Counted from the stretch's first letter, positions 19,654 to 30,766 are shown. The stretch is 64,000 nt of DNA from Roseiarcus sp963770035 (GCA_963770035.1 CAVYON010000005.1:121021-185020); one strand, 5' to 3'. Notes: generated by a model from the letters alone, not told the origin. A program made the numbers and translations.

Positions 19654-21060
19654 TTGCGCTTTGCAATCGCAATTCTCGCAGCCGGCAAAGGCACCCGCCT
19701 GAAGTCGAACCATCCCAAGGTGCTGCACGAAATCGCCGGAAAGCCTCTCCTGGCGCACGTTGTGACGGCTGCGAGCGAGGTCGTTCCGAGGCAGGACATA
19801 TTTGCCATCATCGGTCACGAGGCAGAGCGGGTTCGCGAAGCGCTGGCGGCTGCGGGGATCAATTTTGTAGAGCAACTGGAGCAATGTGGCACCGGTCACG
19901 CCATTATGGTGGCACAAGGGGCGTTGCAGGGCTTCGAACATGTGCTGGTCCTATCAGGCGATGTTCCTCTGATTCGGCCTGAAACGATCGAGCGGGTACG
20001 CGATTTTCACATCGCGCATGGCGCCGCCATGACCATCCTCACTGCTGAACCTGATGATCCCACGGGTTACGGTCGGGTATTTCGCAAGACCGTCAGAGGA
20101 AAAGAAACCGACGAGGTCGCACGCATCGTTGAGCAGAAATCCTTGCGAGGCGAGGAGGCCCAGCGGAGGGAAATCAATTCCGGAATTTACGCATTCGCGA
20201 TACAGCCGCTGTTCGCGCATATCCAGAAGCTGACCGCCAACAACTCCCAGCGCGAACTGTATCTCACCGACATGGCGGCGCTGCTCAGTGAAGCCGGCAA
20301 GAAAGTAGTCGCGCTGCGTGCGCCCGATTCCAGCGAAGTCCTGGGCGTCAACACGCGGATTGAGCTGGCTGAGCTCGACGCCAATCTCCGCGATAAGAAG
20401 GCCCGCGAACTGATGCTGGCGGGCACGACGATTTTCCGTCCGGAGACCTGCGACATTGACGCCGACGTGGAGATCGGGACGGACACGGTGATTGAACCGT
20501 TCGTGCAACTCATCGGCGCAACCAAGATCGGCGCCGATTGCCGCATCCGCTCGTACTCCGTGATCACGAATTGCCAGATTGGAGACCGGGTGCTGATACG
20601 GCCGGGTTGCATCCTGGAAGATTCTGTTGTGCGCCATGGCGCGCAATTGGGCCCGTATTCACACTTGCGGCCGGGCAGCGACGTCGGCGAAGGAGCTCAC
20701 GTCGGCAACTTCGTCGAAACCAAGAAGGCGCGGCTGGGCAAAGGCTCGAAAGCCAACCACCTCACGTACTTGGGCGATGCGGAAATCGGTGAGGGCGTGA
20801 ACATCGGAGCCGGCACCATCACTTGCAACTATGACGGCGTCAGCAAGCACCAGACCGTGATCGAAGACGGAGCTTTCGTGGGTAGCGACGCGACGCTGGT
20901 GGCCCCGGTCCGCGTCGGAAAGGGCGCCTACATCGGCGCGGCATCGTGCATCACCGAAGACGTACCCGCCGACGCGCTGGCCGTCGGACGCGGCCGCCAG
21001 GTCACGAAAGAGGGTTGGGCAAGAGAGCGACGCGCAAAGATCCAAAAAGCCGCCAAATAG
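19654..21060 (+). CDS. glmU: Bifunctional N-acetylglucosamine-1-phosphate uridyltransferase/acetyltransferase
   Basis: Makes UDP-GlcNAc: the N-terminal pyrophosphorylase domain has AILAAGKGTRLKSNHPK, QCGTGHAIM and VLSGDVPLI, and the C-terminal acetyltransferase is a left-handed beta-helix with hexapeptide repeats (IGTDTVIEPFVQL, CQIGDRVLIRPGCIL). KKARLGKGSKANHLTYLGDA and NIGAGTITCNYDG are highly conserved active-site blocks. About 468 residues, the normal size. The frame opens at TTG 19654 with no strong ribosome site. An ATG at 19607 in another frame would give a plausible basic N-terminus (MRKPNATSAKSPGKSL) if one base is missing near 19650. Confidence 0.93.
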   Translation: MRFAIAILAAGKGTRLKSNHPKVLHEIAGKPLLAHVVTAASEVVPRQDIFAIIGHEAERVREALAAAGINFVEQLEQCGTGHAIMVAQGALQGFEHVLVLSGDVPLIRPETIERVRDFHIAHGAAMTILTAEPDDPTGYGRVFRKTVRGKETDEVARIVEQKSLRGEEAQRREINSGIYAFAIQPLFAHIQKLTANNSQRELYLTDMAALLSEAGKKVVALRAPDSSEVLGVNTRIELAELDANLRDKKARELMLAGTTIFRPETCDIDADVEIGTDTVIEPFVQLIGATKIGADCRIRSYSVITNCQIGDRVLIRPGCILEDSVVRHGAQLGPYSHLRPGSDVGEGAHVGNFVETKKARLGKGSKANHLTYLGDAEIGEGVNIGAGTITCNYDGVSKHQTVIEDGAFVGSDATLVAPVRVGKGAYIGAASCITEDVPADALAVGRGRQVTKEGWARERRAKIQKAAK

Positions 21061-21144
21061 CTTCCCAAGAGACCTCCTTGATCTGCGGAAAACAACTTTG
21101 TGCAGGTGAGCGACGCGACGCGCGAGCCGCGTCGGGAGAAGTTG

Positions 21145-23651
21145 TTAGCGAGGGGGAACGGTTTGGCGCTTCAGTCCAAGCCCCGGCCACCACGTGAATT
21201 CCACCGAGGTTGAGAAGTCGCGCTGCCGGGTGGGGGCAAGCACTGGCTCCAGCCACGATTCGTATTGCGCGAAAGATTTCAGCTGAACATCTTTGCGGAT
21301 TCTGAGCATGGCCGAGAGCGTCGCGTCCCACTGCGTGCTGCCGTTAGGAATAAAATCCTTGGCAATCTTGAAGTAACGAAAGCTCGCCTGAACGCTGCTT
21401 TGCGGGTTAATGGTATAGGTACTCCAAGCCTGATAGCCCTTGCCTTCGCGGCCAATCCAAGCTACCCATCAGATTGCCATCGTTGAGGTACAAGTCGTGA
21501 TAAACAACTTCCCAGTAGAGGAAGCGCCCTCCATTACTGGTGGCGCCTGGAGGATCCGTATAGCCTCCCTCGGCCCGGAAATCGAGCTTGGGAATTTCCG
21601 GAAATGTGACAGATAAATTCCGGGATTAATTCCCGCGCGCGCACGCGGCAGAGGCGAGACGTTATCGTGCACGAACGAGCTGCTGTAGAGCGTCAGCCAC
21701 CGCTGCAGGCCGGGCAGCCTCCAGGAGAAGTCGAAACTGGCGTGGCGGGCGCCGGGATCGTTGCGTGAAAACTTAACGTCAGCCGGTACGTTCTGGAAGC
21801 TGGTGAAGCTGTTCCAGAAAGAGCCAAAAGTCAGGGCACATGGCCTTCGCCAGCCGAATACGACGGTCGGCAGATTCCCACCTCCAAGTCGGGCAGCGGT
21901 TTGCAACTGAATTTTTGGCCGAACATGTACGGCCCGGGCGGAAATTGGTGTCCGCGCGAGCGAGCCGAAAAAGCTGTCCATCTCGGATACGGGCCCAATA
22001 CTTTCGATAGCCCCGGGAAAATTAAAAGGGCGACGTGTGTTTGAGCTGGGCCATCCAAAGGGGGGTGGCATTGTTGCTCATCAGCAGCACCCCGCCTTCG
22101 CCCGGCCCCCACCACAGGCTTTGCTTGCCGATTGACCAGTCGAATCCGGCGTACTTCATGGCGACGTAGGTATCGAGCAGCTGGAAGCGGTTAATGGTGG
22201 AAAACGGAGTGGCCGGCTGCAACGGGGTTCAAGTCCACTTCCGCGATGACTGCCCGTTGACCAAAAGTGGAGTAAGCGGGTGCGGACGGAGCGTGCTGGT
22301 ATTCTCCCGACACATAAAACGCAAACCGCCCATCCTCGGCACGCGCGGTGAATCCAGTGACTGTTATTAACGCCTTGCTGGTAGGGCCGGCCTTCATCGT
22401 TGATCAGCGTCTGTCCAAAGTGATAGCTGTCGTTGATGGGTTTACCGGCAATATCCAACATGCGGGTATAGAGCGTGTCGAGTTGGATGGCATTCGTCGG
22501 CCTTCCCTCCAGGGCCTCGAGTTCCTCGGCAAACTCCGCGTCGAGAGTATTTCTGAAGTGCAGGACTCTGTGGCGGCAAGTCGCCGTGTGCCCCTCGACC
22601 TTTTCATGCATCTCGACCATCATGCGAGCGCACGACATTCTGAGTCCACGGCCCAGGCCCCATGAAAGCAGTGTTGATATAGCCCTGCCCGATCAGTTGC
22701 TCCATCGCGGGATAAATCCAGCTGTCCAGCGGAACATAGGTGCTGGCCAAAGTGCCCGGGACGAATCGCCGAGGTCTGTTCCGCGACGATCTTCAGGTCG
22801 TCGTCCAGGTTCTTGTTGTGTCTTTGCTTGTAGACCTGCCGTCCGATCTGATAACCCATCAGGCTGCCGACGAAAGACATCAGACAGGAAATGCTGTTCC
22901 GATGCGGCCCGCGCGATGCTGGTGCCCAAGGCCAATCCGTAGGCGCCGAACTCGGCGAAGGGATTGGGATACTCCTGGGCGACGATGGAGGCGAACGCCC
23001 ACGTCACGGCCGCGTGGCTGGCGGGAAACGAAGTGCCGCCCTGGAAAAATACGTTCTGGTAGTTGGATTGATAGGGACGCAGACGGCCGGTAGGTGTACT
23101 TGATCGCGTAATCCACGCCGAGAGCGTTGATCATGGCCTCGGTGGCCAGCACTCCGGTTTCGCGGGCGCGCTCATTGTGCGTGATGCGTCCCCAGACATA
23201 CGCCAGCGCCCGTCATTCCCATCGCCGATGCCACGCCCGCATCGGAAGCGGTCTTCCAGGCATGAAGGTTACCCAGGCGCATGGCGTAGGAACTCTGGGG
23301 ATCCGTGACCATCAGTCCGGTCGTGATGCCGGCCGACCGGCACCAGCCACTTGGCATCGGCAGGTTTCAGGTGAAAGGGACTGGTCCAGATGTCCTTCTG
23401 GTCTTCCGCCAAATGCAGAAGAAATTTGGACTCGTTCGGGATGAGTGATAGAGTGCGTCAGGTTTTGTGGTTGTAACTGCAGGCTTCCGGCCTGCGTGGG
23501 ACGGTGCTTGCGGAGAGGTTGCTGCGCGACCGAGGAAACGCTCGAAGCAACCGCTCAGCAAGGCGAGGAATGCCAGTTGCCGAACTTGGCAGGTCAATAG
23601 CGTCCTCGCACGGTCAGGTTGCTCGGCTCGGATTGCGAGGCGGAAGGACAT
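21145..23651 (-). CDS. PAP2-phosphatase/Wzi-like capsule assembly fusion, heavily frameshifted
   Basis: Outer-membrane-associated protein of about 830 residues after correction. From ATG 23649-23651 there is a signal-like segment, then an N-terminal PAP2-type region (ITHNERARETGVLATEAMIN, YRPSA, FPASHAAVTWAFA-like and EQHFLSDV segments in different frames), a linker region, and a Wzi-like beta-barrel C-terminus (AGFDWSIGKQSLWWGPGEGG, TFGSFWNSFTSFQNVPADV, WPGLGLKRQTVPPR) to the stop at 21145-21147. I count about twelve single-base slips. Since the pieces are in order with no gap, I read it as one gene with sequencing errors, though decay is possible. Wzi helps attach capsule to the surface, matching the polysaccharide locus to the right. 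Confidence 0.75.
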
Positions 23652-23679
23652 CGGTCTCAACTGCGCTCAGGTCCAGTGC

Positions 23680-24939
23680 TCAAGCGGAAGTTGCGTAGTA
23701 GCGGGAGATGCGCGTAAGCGCAGCCACCACATCGGAGACATCCTGCTGTGACATGGCGGGCGAGAGCGGCAATGACAAAGTGCGTTCGCCCACAAACGCG
23801 GCATTGGGAAAATCCGAATCCTCAAATCCAAATTGCTGACGGTAATAGGGCTGCTGATGCACCGGAACATAATGAATGCCTACTCCGATGTTCTCCGCCT
23901 CCAGCGCCGCAATGATTTCCGTCCCGGGACGCGCGAACTCTTCGAGTACAGAAGCGGAGTATAGAGATGGTAGGCATGCCGCGAATCGGCTTCGGGAGGC
24001 CCGGCAGAAGCAAGAGCGGAAGGTCCTTCAGTTGCTCGCTGTATTGCGACCAGACATGCTCCCGTTGCCGCCAGTGCTCCTCGATTTTCGCCAGTTGCGG
24101 CAGTCCGAGCGCTGCTGCCAAGTCGGTCATGTTGTACTTGAAACCAGCCTCGATGACCTCGTATCCGCTGGGGCCGCCAATGAAGCGGCTCCACGCGTCG
24201 GCAGTCATGCCATGCAAGGAGAACACCTTGGCCCGCTGAAACAGTTCGGGGTCGCGGGTAATGATCATGCCACCATCGCCGGTGGTGATGTTTTTGGTCG
24301 GATAGAAGCTGAAGCAGCCAACATCGCCCATCAGCCCGGCGGGTTGCCCCTGGCAGGTCGATTCGATGGCGTGCGCACAATCTTCAATGACGCGCAGCCC
24401 GTGCCGGCGCGCGATCTCAAGGATGGGATCCATCTCGCAACAACGGCCACACATGTGAACCACAAGAATCGCTTTGGTTCGCGGCGTGATTCGCTCTTCG
24501 ACATGTTCAGGATCGATATTGAAGGTGTCGCGGCAGCAGTCCACCAGGACCGGCTTGGCGCCCGGTATGCACAATGGAATGAACGGTCGAGCAGAAGGTC
24601 ATGGCCGGAGCGATGCACCTCATCGCCGGCCCCGATTCCCAGAGCGGCCAGCGCCAGATGAATGGCGGCAGTGCCGCTGCTCACAGCGAGCGCGTAGGGC
24701 GCGCCCTTTGTAATGCGGCAAACTCCTGCTCGAAGCGCTCAACCCGGGCCCCAATACCGATCCAGTTGGCTGCGAATGCAGTCCGCAACCGAGGCGATCT
24801 CCTCCTCGCCGAGCACTGGTGCGCCAAAAACCAGCCGGTTTTCACGCGCTCGAAGCGGGGTTCCGCCCTCGATTGCGGGCAGATCGTTGGGATGTCGCAG
24901 TGGTTTGGATTGTCCGCCAACCAGGGAGGCACGTTTCAT
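23680..24939 (-). CDS. DegT/DnrJ/EryC1-family PLP sugar aminotransferase, frameshifted
   Basis: Transfers an amino group to a keto-sugar nucleotide for surface polysaccharide synthesis. The start ATG 24937-24939 leads into RLVFGAPVLGEEEIASV. Family blocks are present in several frames: VSSGTAAIHLALAALGIGAG, the CAHAIESTCQG and FSFYPTKNITTGDGGM region with the PLP lysine, GFKYNMTDLAAALGLPQL, and the C-terminal YVPVHQQPYYRQQFG-like end. At least four single-base slips interrupt it. About 400 residues after correction, the normal size. It lies 28 bases upstream of the PAP2-Wzi gene on the same strand, so the two are probably cotranscribed. Confidence 0.82.
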
Positions 24940-25090
24940 ACGGATGTTTTCAGCCAGATTGAGAAGTGTACTTATTGCAATTGATTTTACCTGAATGCAG
25001 ACTCCGATGGAGTCAGCGCGGTCGGCTATACTGCCGAGATGAGGTGCGCGGCGACGTTGTCGCCAAACCGGCCGACCACTGCATTAAATC

Positions 25091-25854
25091 ATGCCATTCA
25101 CTGTCGCCCATGCAGCCGCGGCGTTGCCGTTCGCAGATTGAACCTGGTCTGGTCTGCCTTCGTTATCGGCAGCATGGCGCCAGACTTTCCTTACGTGATC
25201 GGGTCGACAAAGTACCGTTCCTTGGGCCACGATTTTCCCGGCGTGGTGCTGTTCACGCTGCCCATGTCGTTCGTTGTGCTCTGGTTTTTTCACCTCGCCA
25301 TGAAAAGACCTGTGGTGGATTGTTGCCCGTAGGGTTTCAGCAGCGACTTCGGCCTCAGCTTGGCGAATTCGAGTTCGGCGGCCTGGCCCGCTTCTTCTCC
25401 ATCGTGGCCTCGATTCCTCGGGCATCACTGCACTTGCTGTGGGACTCCTTCACCCACCCCTACACGTGGCCCTGGCGACATTCGGCCTTCCTTAGGCATG
25501 GGTTATCTCCCGTGGCGGGATGGACACCGGTATATGAGTCCTGCAGTATGCAAGCACGTTGCTGGGATTGGTTGCCATGGCAGTATGGGTCCTCTTGTGG
25601 TATCGCGACACGAGCGCCGGTTGCTCGTACCGCTCCGTCTCAGCCGCAGTCTAGGTTTTCGCTGGCGCTCATCATGTTTGCCATCGCGGTCGCGGTGGGT
25701 TTCTTCGCGCGGCGGTTCTCGTTGGCGTGCCCACGGCGTTCAAGGGCTGGGATCGGTTCATGCTAGTTTTAGGGTCACATTCCTGGCAGTAGCATTTGGG
25801 CGCTCCTCTTTTATTGCCTGCTGGCAACGTCCCGTCAATACTGCGGCAAGTTAA
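25091..25854 (+). CDS. DUF4184-family membrane protein, frameshifted
   Basis: Predicted integral membrane protein of 240-250 residues. ATG 25091 begins MPFTVAHAAAALPF, the typical N-terminus of DUF4184 proteins. The block GSMAPDFPYVIGSTKYRSLGHD is also characteristic and contains conserved Asp/His residues. Hydrophobic helices follow (VLFTLPMSFVVLWFFHLA, LALIMFAIAVAVGFFA). About six frame changes are needed to reach the C-terminal helix; the stop position is uncertain. The family has no defined reaction. It may be unrelated to the polysaccharide genes around it. Confidence 0.65.
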
Positions 25855-25882
25855 CGTCAGGTGTGATCGTCCGCCAACTGCC

Positions 25883-26871
25883 ATGCCTCCGGTCAGCGTA
25901 ATCATGAACGTTCGTAATGGAGCTTCCACCCTGCGCGAAGCCCTGGACAGCGTAATGGCGCAAACGTTCACCGACTGGGAGCTGATCGTTTGGGACGACC
26001 GCTCCACCGATGACAGCGCCAAAATCGTCGCGGAATATTCCGACCCAGAATTCGCTATTTCCTGTCACCGGAAGAAACTTCGCTTGGCAAAGCGGCGCAA
26101 CGCGATACGCCAGGCGCGCGGAGAGTGGCTGGCCTTCCTCGATCAGGATGATGTCTGGATGCCGCACAAACTGGAGATGCAATTGGCGCTCGCACGAGGA
26201 GCGGCGTGGGTATCATCTACGGGCGACCGTCAGGTTCTATCCAACGGTACGGAGCGGGACTACGACCAGGCGCACGAGTTCAAGCCCTTGCCCGAGGGCG
26301 ACATCTTCGTCGAACTGTTTACCAAGTCTGTTTCATCGCCATGAGTTCCGCCGTCTTCCGTCGTTCTGCGGTCGAGGAGATCGGAGGCCTGCCGGAGAAG
26401 TTCAGATCATTCCGGATTACTACCTCTACACGGCCGTGGCCCGCCGTTATCCGGCGCGGGCGGTGCAGGAGGTCGTCTGCCGCTATCGAATGCACGCCGC
26501 CAATATGTCGCGATTGATCGCCATGCAAATGCATCAGGAAGCGCTGTGGCTGGTGGACCACTGGGCCGATTGCCTGGACCCGCACACCGTTGCGCTGTGT
26601 ACCGCCGGCACTCCACCGCGATCGCGCTGGAGGAGATGCGAAGTCCAGAAGACTGCCGCATGGGATGAATCGCCTGCTGACCGAAGGCTCTGTCACTTCG
26701 CAGTTGAAGCGGCCATTCATGTTCGTATTTCACCTCGTGCGCCGAAACGTCCGCGCGTCCCTTACTGGCGGGCGGGCTCTTCTCCGCGAGAGCCCCCTGA
26801 CGGCGAAAACTAAAGACCTTCTCCGTCACGAAGGGCTGAACCTCGCTAGCTCAGGCCCATACGCGCCGTGA
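25883..26871 (+). CDS. Family 2 glycosyltransferase (copy A), frameshifted
   Basis: GT-A fold glycosyltransferase, probably adding a sugar to a lipid-linked repeat unit at the cytoplasmic membrane. From ATG 25883 it reads VSVIMNVRNGASTLREALDS, then LIVWDDRSTDDSAKIV and the catalytic-region FLDQDDVWM (DxD-like). Later parts continue in other frames (PLPEGDIFVELF, then YRMHAANMSRL and a C-terminal basic region). At least four slips occur. It is strongly similar over its whole length to the glycosyltransferase at 28233-29143, including the same C-terminal motifs, so the two are paralogues flanking a flippase. Confidence 0.8.
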
Positions 26872-26900
26872 CCTCGCTCCTTCGGGCCCGCGAGAAAACT

Positions 26901-28127
26901 TTATTCCTCAACACGAAGATGAGCAGAACAAAGAAACAGCAAACCGTAGCAAGCGACCGTCGCCCATGCCGCAGCAATGGCTTGAAAACGGGGAATGAAA
27001 CCACAGATTCAACAACACGTTCACACTCGCGGCTATGCCCACCGAGTACAGCACTGCGCGGTCATATCCCCGGCTGACCAGGACAGTCCACAGCAGCGAG
27101 AAGCAGAAATCCAGTGGCAGCGCGATCAGCAGAATCCTGAAAAGCCCAGCGGCGCCGAGGGTTGAACCGTAGATCAAGGTGAGAATCCGCGGAGCCAGCA
27201 TGCCAGAGCAAAGGCGACGGCCGAAGCGAGACCGCGAGAAGCGCCAAAGCAGCCAGCAACAGGACTTTGTGCCCATGGCGCTCCGCTTCTAGCTTTGCCA
27301 GATGCGGATAAAGAGGCGTCCGTCAGCAGCCAGAATCCAGTAAAGATGATGTACAGCGGCTTGCAAGCCGCGCTGTACCGCCCCACCTCGTCCGTGGTGG
27401 TCATCGCGCCCAGCAGCAGGATGTCAGCATTCATAAACACCAGATTCAGCAGGTTGGCGACACCCAGGCTGAACACCGACGCCTGGCCGCAGCTCCTCGC
27501 CGCATGCGCCAGAGCGTCCGGCGAGCGGCGTTCCTGCGGCTTCCTCCACTTGAGCTGCCACAGCGTCCCGAGAAACACTGCTCCCACGAGCGCTCAGAAT
27601 GTTTGCGCCTGAGATCGAAGCGATAGGGCGCATCGTCCAGCCCATAGCCAGCAATGGCCATCGCCACATAGAGGATGCTGACGCCACTTCGCCAGAGTGA
27701 GAGCACTCCAAAGTGACCAAGACCCCAAGCGACCCAGTCGAGCGCGAACGCATAGGGAATCACTGCGAGGCAGAAGACCAGCACACACGCTCGCGCGCCC
27801 GCCGGGACCGGGCCGAAGAGCGCATAAGAACTGCCCAGCAGAACGGCCAACGCCGTGAAGCGCCGCGCGCCGCTTCAGCACGAACGGCACCAGGTATCCA
27901 ACCAGTGCATCGTTACGGGCAAGCAAGCGCGCCCCGATCAGCTTTAACCCCTGATCGGAAACCTCCATCACATAAGAAGCGACGGTCTGCCCAAGCGCCA
28001 CGATTCCGAGCAGCTCGACTCCAAAATGGCGAGATACGTATGCAAACAACGCAAAAGTCGCCATCCGTCCAAAAACCTCTCCCGTCGCCAGACGCAGAAG
28101 GAGAAGAAAGATCGTCCGGATCTTCAT
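26901..28127 (-). CDS. Polysaccharide flippase (Wzx/MATE-like), frameshifted
   Basis: Integral membrane protein of about 405 residues that would move lipid-linked repeat units across the inner membrane. ATG 28125-28127 starts a Leu-rich helix (TIFLLLLRLATGEVFGRMATF) followed by RHFGVELLGIVALGQTVASY. Further segments in shifted frames read YAFALDWVAWGLGHFGVLSL, TTDEVGRYSAACKPLYIIFTG and DRAVLYSVGIAASVNVLLN. The stop is at 26901-26903. About six slips are needed. It resembles the second, intact flippase at 33264-34547 in the order of its motifs (GARLLAR, LDWVAWG). It lies opposite to the two glycosyltransferases that flank it. Confidence 0.75.
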
Positions 28128-28232
28128 CGATAGATGGTCAGGAACTTGCGCGCGACAACCGCGAAGGCGGTCGCCTGCAGTCAGCTATACTGCGATCTGG
28201 TTCCAATCGGCTGTGCACGCGATGGGCTTCCT

Positions 28233-29143
28233 ATGCCTCTGGTCAGCGTCATCATGAACGTTCGTAACGGGGCTGCTTTCTTGCGCGAAGCCCTGGACAG
28301 CGTCATGGCTCAATCCTTTCACGGACTGGGAGCTGATTGTCTGGGACGACTGCTCCACGGACAACAGCGCCAGAATCGTTGGCGAGCTATCAGGACCCGA
28401 GAATCCGATATTTCTTGTCGCCGCAAGAAACACCGCTGGGAAAAGCTCGGGACAATGCCATTCGCCAGGCCACCGGCCAGTGGCTCGCATTTCTGGACCA
28501 GGACGACGTCTGGCTGCCCTACAAGCTGGAAGAGCAAATGGCACTGGCTGCGGGCGGCATCGGCATCATTTACGGACGTACCGTGATGTTCGGCGCTAAA
28601 GGAAAGATCGGGGACTACGACTACGCGCACGAGTTCACGCCATTGCCCGAAGGCGACATCTTCACCCAGCTTTTCGCCGATGGCTGCTTCATCGCCATGA
28701 GTTCGGCCATGCTTCTGCGCTCGGCAGTGAACGAAGTCGGCGGAATTCCCGACACCATCGAAGTCGTTCCAGACTACTACCTGTACGTCGCGCTGGCACA
28801 CAGCTATCGAGCGCGGGCGGTGCAGGAGGTGATATGCCTTTATCGCGTACATGCCGGCAGCCTGACCCGCAGCAACTCCCCTAAACTGCACGCGGAACCG
28901 CTGTTGCTAATCGATCAATGGAAGGACCATCTGGATCCGCGGATTGTTGCCCACCGCCGAATGACGTATTCCACCGCGCTGGCGGTAGACGAAATACGGA
29001 GCGTCAGAGGAGCAGGCCCTGGCCTGGTGCGTCTCGTGACGCAAGGCTCCATCGTCTGGCTCTTGGGGCGGCCCTTCGTTCATGCCTGGAGAAGGGTACG
29101 GCGCAGAATTCATCGGCCTGCGTGGCAAGACCCAGGCCCCTGA
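28233..29143 (+). CDS. Family 2 glycosyltransferase (copy B)
   Basis: GT-A glycosyltransferase of about 303 residues, better preserved than copy A. ATG 28233 reads VSVIMNVRNGAAFLREALDS; a slip near 28318-28340 moves to the frame carrying DNAIRQATGQWLAFLDQDDVW (acceptor/donor metal-site region), IGIIYGRTVMFGAKGK, EFTPLPEGDIFTQLF and VVPDYYLYVALAHSYRARAV. The C-terminus is basic and amphipathic (FVHAWRRVRRRIHRP), fitting membrane association. The donor sugar cannot be deduced. It ends 20 bases from the convergent sugar transferase. Confidence 0.85.
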
Positions 29144-29162
29144 AGGAGATGGACACGCACGC

Positions 29163-30593
29163 TCAATCCGATTGTGAACTGCTCCGTTCGATCGCCTCTT
29201 CACTGGTTCGAAGGCGTTCAACCAGCGTCGAAGGAACGCGCCACCCCGCTGGTGCTTTCCGGGTCGCCCGGCGCAAGGCCTCTTCCCCTTGCATTACCAC
29301 CCGCACCGTTTGCATCAGAATTTTCAAATCCAGCAACAGCGAATAGTTGTAGATGTAGAGCAGATCGAAGTGCAGCTTCCGTTCCACACTAGTCCCGTAG
29401 GTTCCCATGACCTGAGCGAGGCCAGTCACACCCGGCTTGACGGCATGGCGCAGCTCATAGGCAGGCAGCTCTTTCTCGAATTGCTCCACGAAATAAGCCC
29501 TCTCCGGACGCGGTCCGATAAGGCTCATCTCACCCTTGATGACGTTAAGCATTTGCGGCAGTTCGTCGATCCGGATGGCGCGCAGAAACCGTCCCAATCG
29601 CGTCACGCGGGGGTCGCGTTCGGAGGCCAGCACTGGACCGCTCAGTTTCTCGGCATCCATTACCATGGTGCGGAACTTCAGGACTCGGAACGGCCGGCCG
29701 CCCTTCCCGATCCTCTCCTGGCGGAAAAGAACCGGTCCTCTGGAGGTCAGTGGAATGAGGACGGAAACCACCGCCACCACCGGGCTGGCTACGATCAGCA
29801 GTCCCGCAGACACAATCAAGTCAAAGGAACGTTTCAGCAAAGTTTCCGCGGGATTCAGACGGTGAGGTTGAATCCCAAAGATCAGCAGATCGTCTACTTC
29901 GCGGGCCTCTGCGCCGAAAATGGTCAGCTCTGACAGGTTAGGAACGACCAGCACTTCCTTGTTATGCCGGAAACAGTACAGGATGATGTCATCCTTTTCC
30001 TGCAAACTCGGAGTCAGGACCACCGTTTCCGCATTCTCCAATTCCACATAGGGAGGCCGCAATTCGTCGCGAACCAGGCACCCCTCAAGGGAGTACAACC
30101 CAACGTTGTGTTCCAGGAATTTGTCGGCCACGCTCCAGGCGGACCCGCTCGACTCTCCAATGACAAGCGTCCGGCGATTGCCAAACCAGCGGCGGTATAC
30201 TCGGCGCATCTGCATCCGATAGGCGGAAATGAGCACAATCTGGATCAGGCACGCAGTCGCAAGAACGCTCCGTGGAAAGGCAAACTCACGACTCCAGAAA
30301 CCCAAAGCCATGGTGGTCACCATCGTCATGCCCACCGCGATGATGACCGAGTAGATTACGTGCCGGAGGGACCGCCGTAGCCAGTCCCGATACAGGTCCA
30401 GAAGGTGAAACGTAATCAATGTCGTCACCGAGATCAGCACGGCGAGATGCGAGTAGGCCGACAGGTTCCTGGATCGCGTCAACAGGTGGGCCCAAAGCAG
30501 GAGGAAAGCCAGCAGAAAGCCGACATTGACCAGCAGTACATCGAAGGCGATGACGATCGGCTTGTAGAGAAGGAACCGTACCAGGCGTCTCAT
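29163..30593 (-). CDS. Undecaprenyl-phosphate sugar-phosphate transferase (WcaJ/GumD type)
   Basis: Starts repeat-unit assembly by placing a sugar phosphate on undecaprenyl phosphate. 476 residues, intact. The N-terminal half has about four membrane helices (IAFDVLLVNVGFLLAFLLL, then LAVLISVTTLITFHLL) and a nucleotide-fold-like domain. The C-terminal bacterial sugar transferase domain starts KRSFDLIVSAGLLIVASP and includes LFRQERIGKGGRPFRVLKFR, RIDELPQMLNVIKGEMSLIG PRP and GVTGLAQV. ATG 30591-30593 is preceded by GGGAGAG. The specific donor (for example glucose or galactose phosphate) is not resolvable. Confidence 0.92.
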   Translation of the reverse strand: MRRLVRFLLYKPIVIAFDVLLVNVGFLLAFLLLWAHLLTRSRNLSAYSHLAVLISVTTLITFHLLDLYRDWLRRSLRHVIYSVIIAVGMTMVTTMALGFWSREFAFPRSVLATACLIQIVLISAYRMQMRRVYRRWFGNRRTLVIGESSGSAWSVADKFLEHNVGLYSLEGCLVRDELRPPYVELENAETVVLTPSLQEKDDIILYCFRHNKEVLVVPNLSELTIFGAEAREVDDLLIFGIQPHRLNPAETLLKRSFDLIVSAGLLIVASPVVAVVSVLIPLTSRGPVLFRQERIGKGGRPFRVLKFRTMVMDAEKLSGPVLASERDPRVTRLGRFLRAIRIDELPQMLNVIKGEMSLIGPRPERAYFVEQFEKELPAYELRHAVKPGVTGLAQVMGTYGTSVERKLHFDLLYIYNYSLLLDLKILMQTVRVVMQGEEALRRATRKAPAGWRVPSTLVERLRTSEEAIERSSSQSD

Positions 30594-30766
30594 GACAACT
30601 GCTCTCCCGTAATGCTCTCCACGTCACTCACACGCTGGGACTTTTCCCAGCTAGAGTAACTTGCTAACCGTGCTGCGCAGTGATCGCCCCGAGGCAGACA
30701 GAGGGTCCGAGCGAAGCATTTGATTTACAAAAAACACTATCGCTGACTGCAGATACTCTAACAGAG

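Noticed and set aside
18530..19672. Minus-strand 380-residue open frame opposite the YvcK-like gene
   Set aside because: Antisense shadow; composition (Arg, Gln, His) unlike a real protein.
21145..28127. Region of true pseudogenes
   Set aside because: Pieces are complete and in order, and the same kind of one-base slip also breaks essential genes elsewhere in the window, so sequence error is the simpler explanation.
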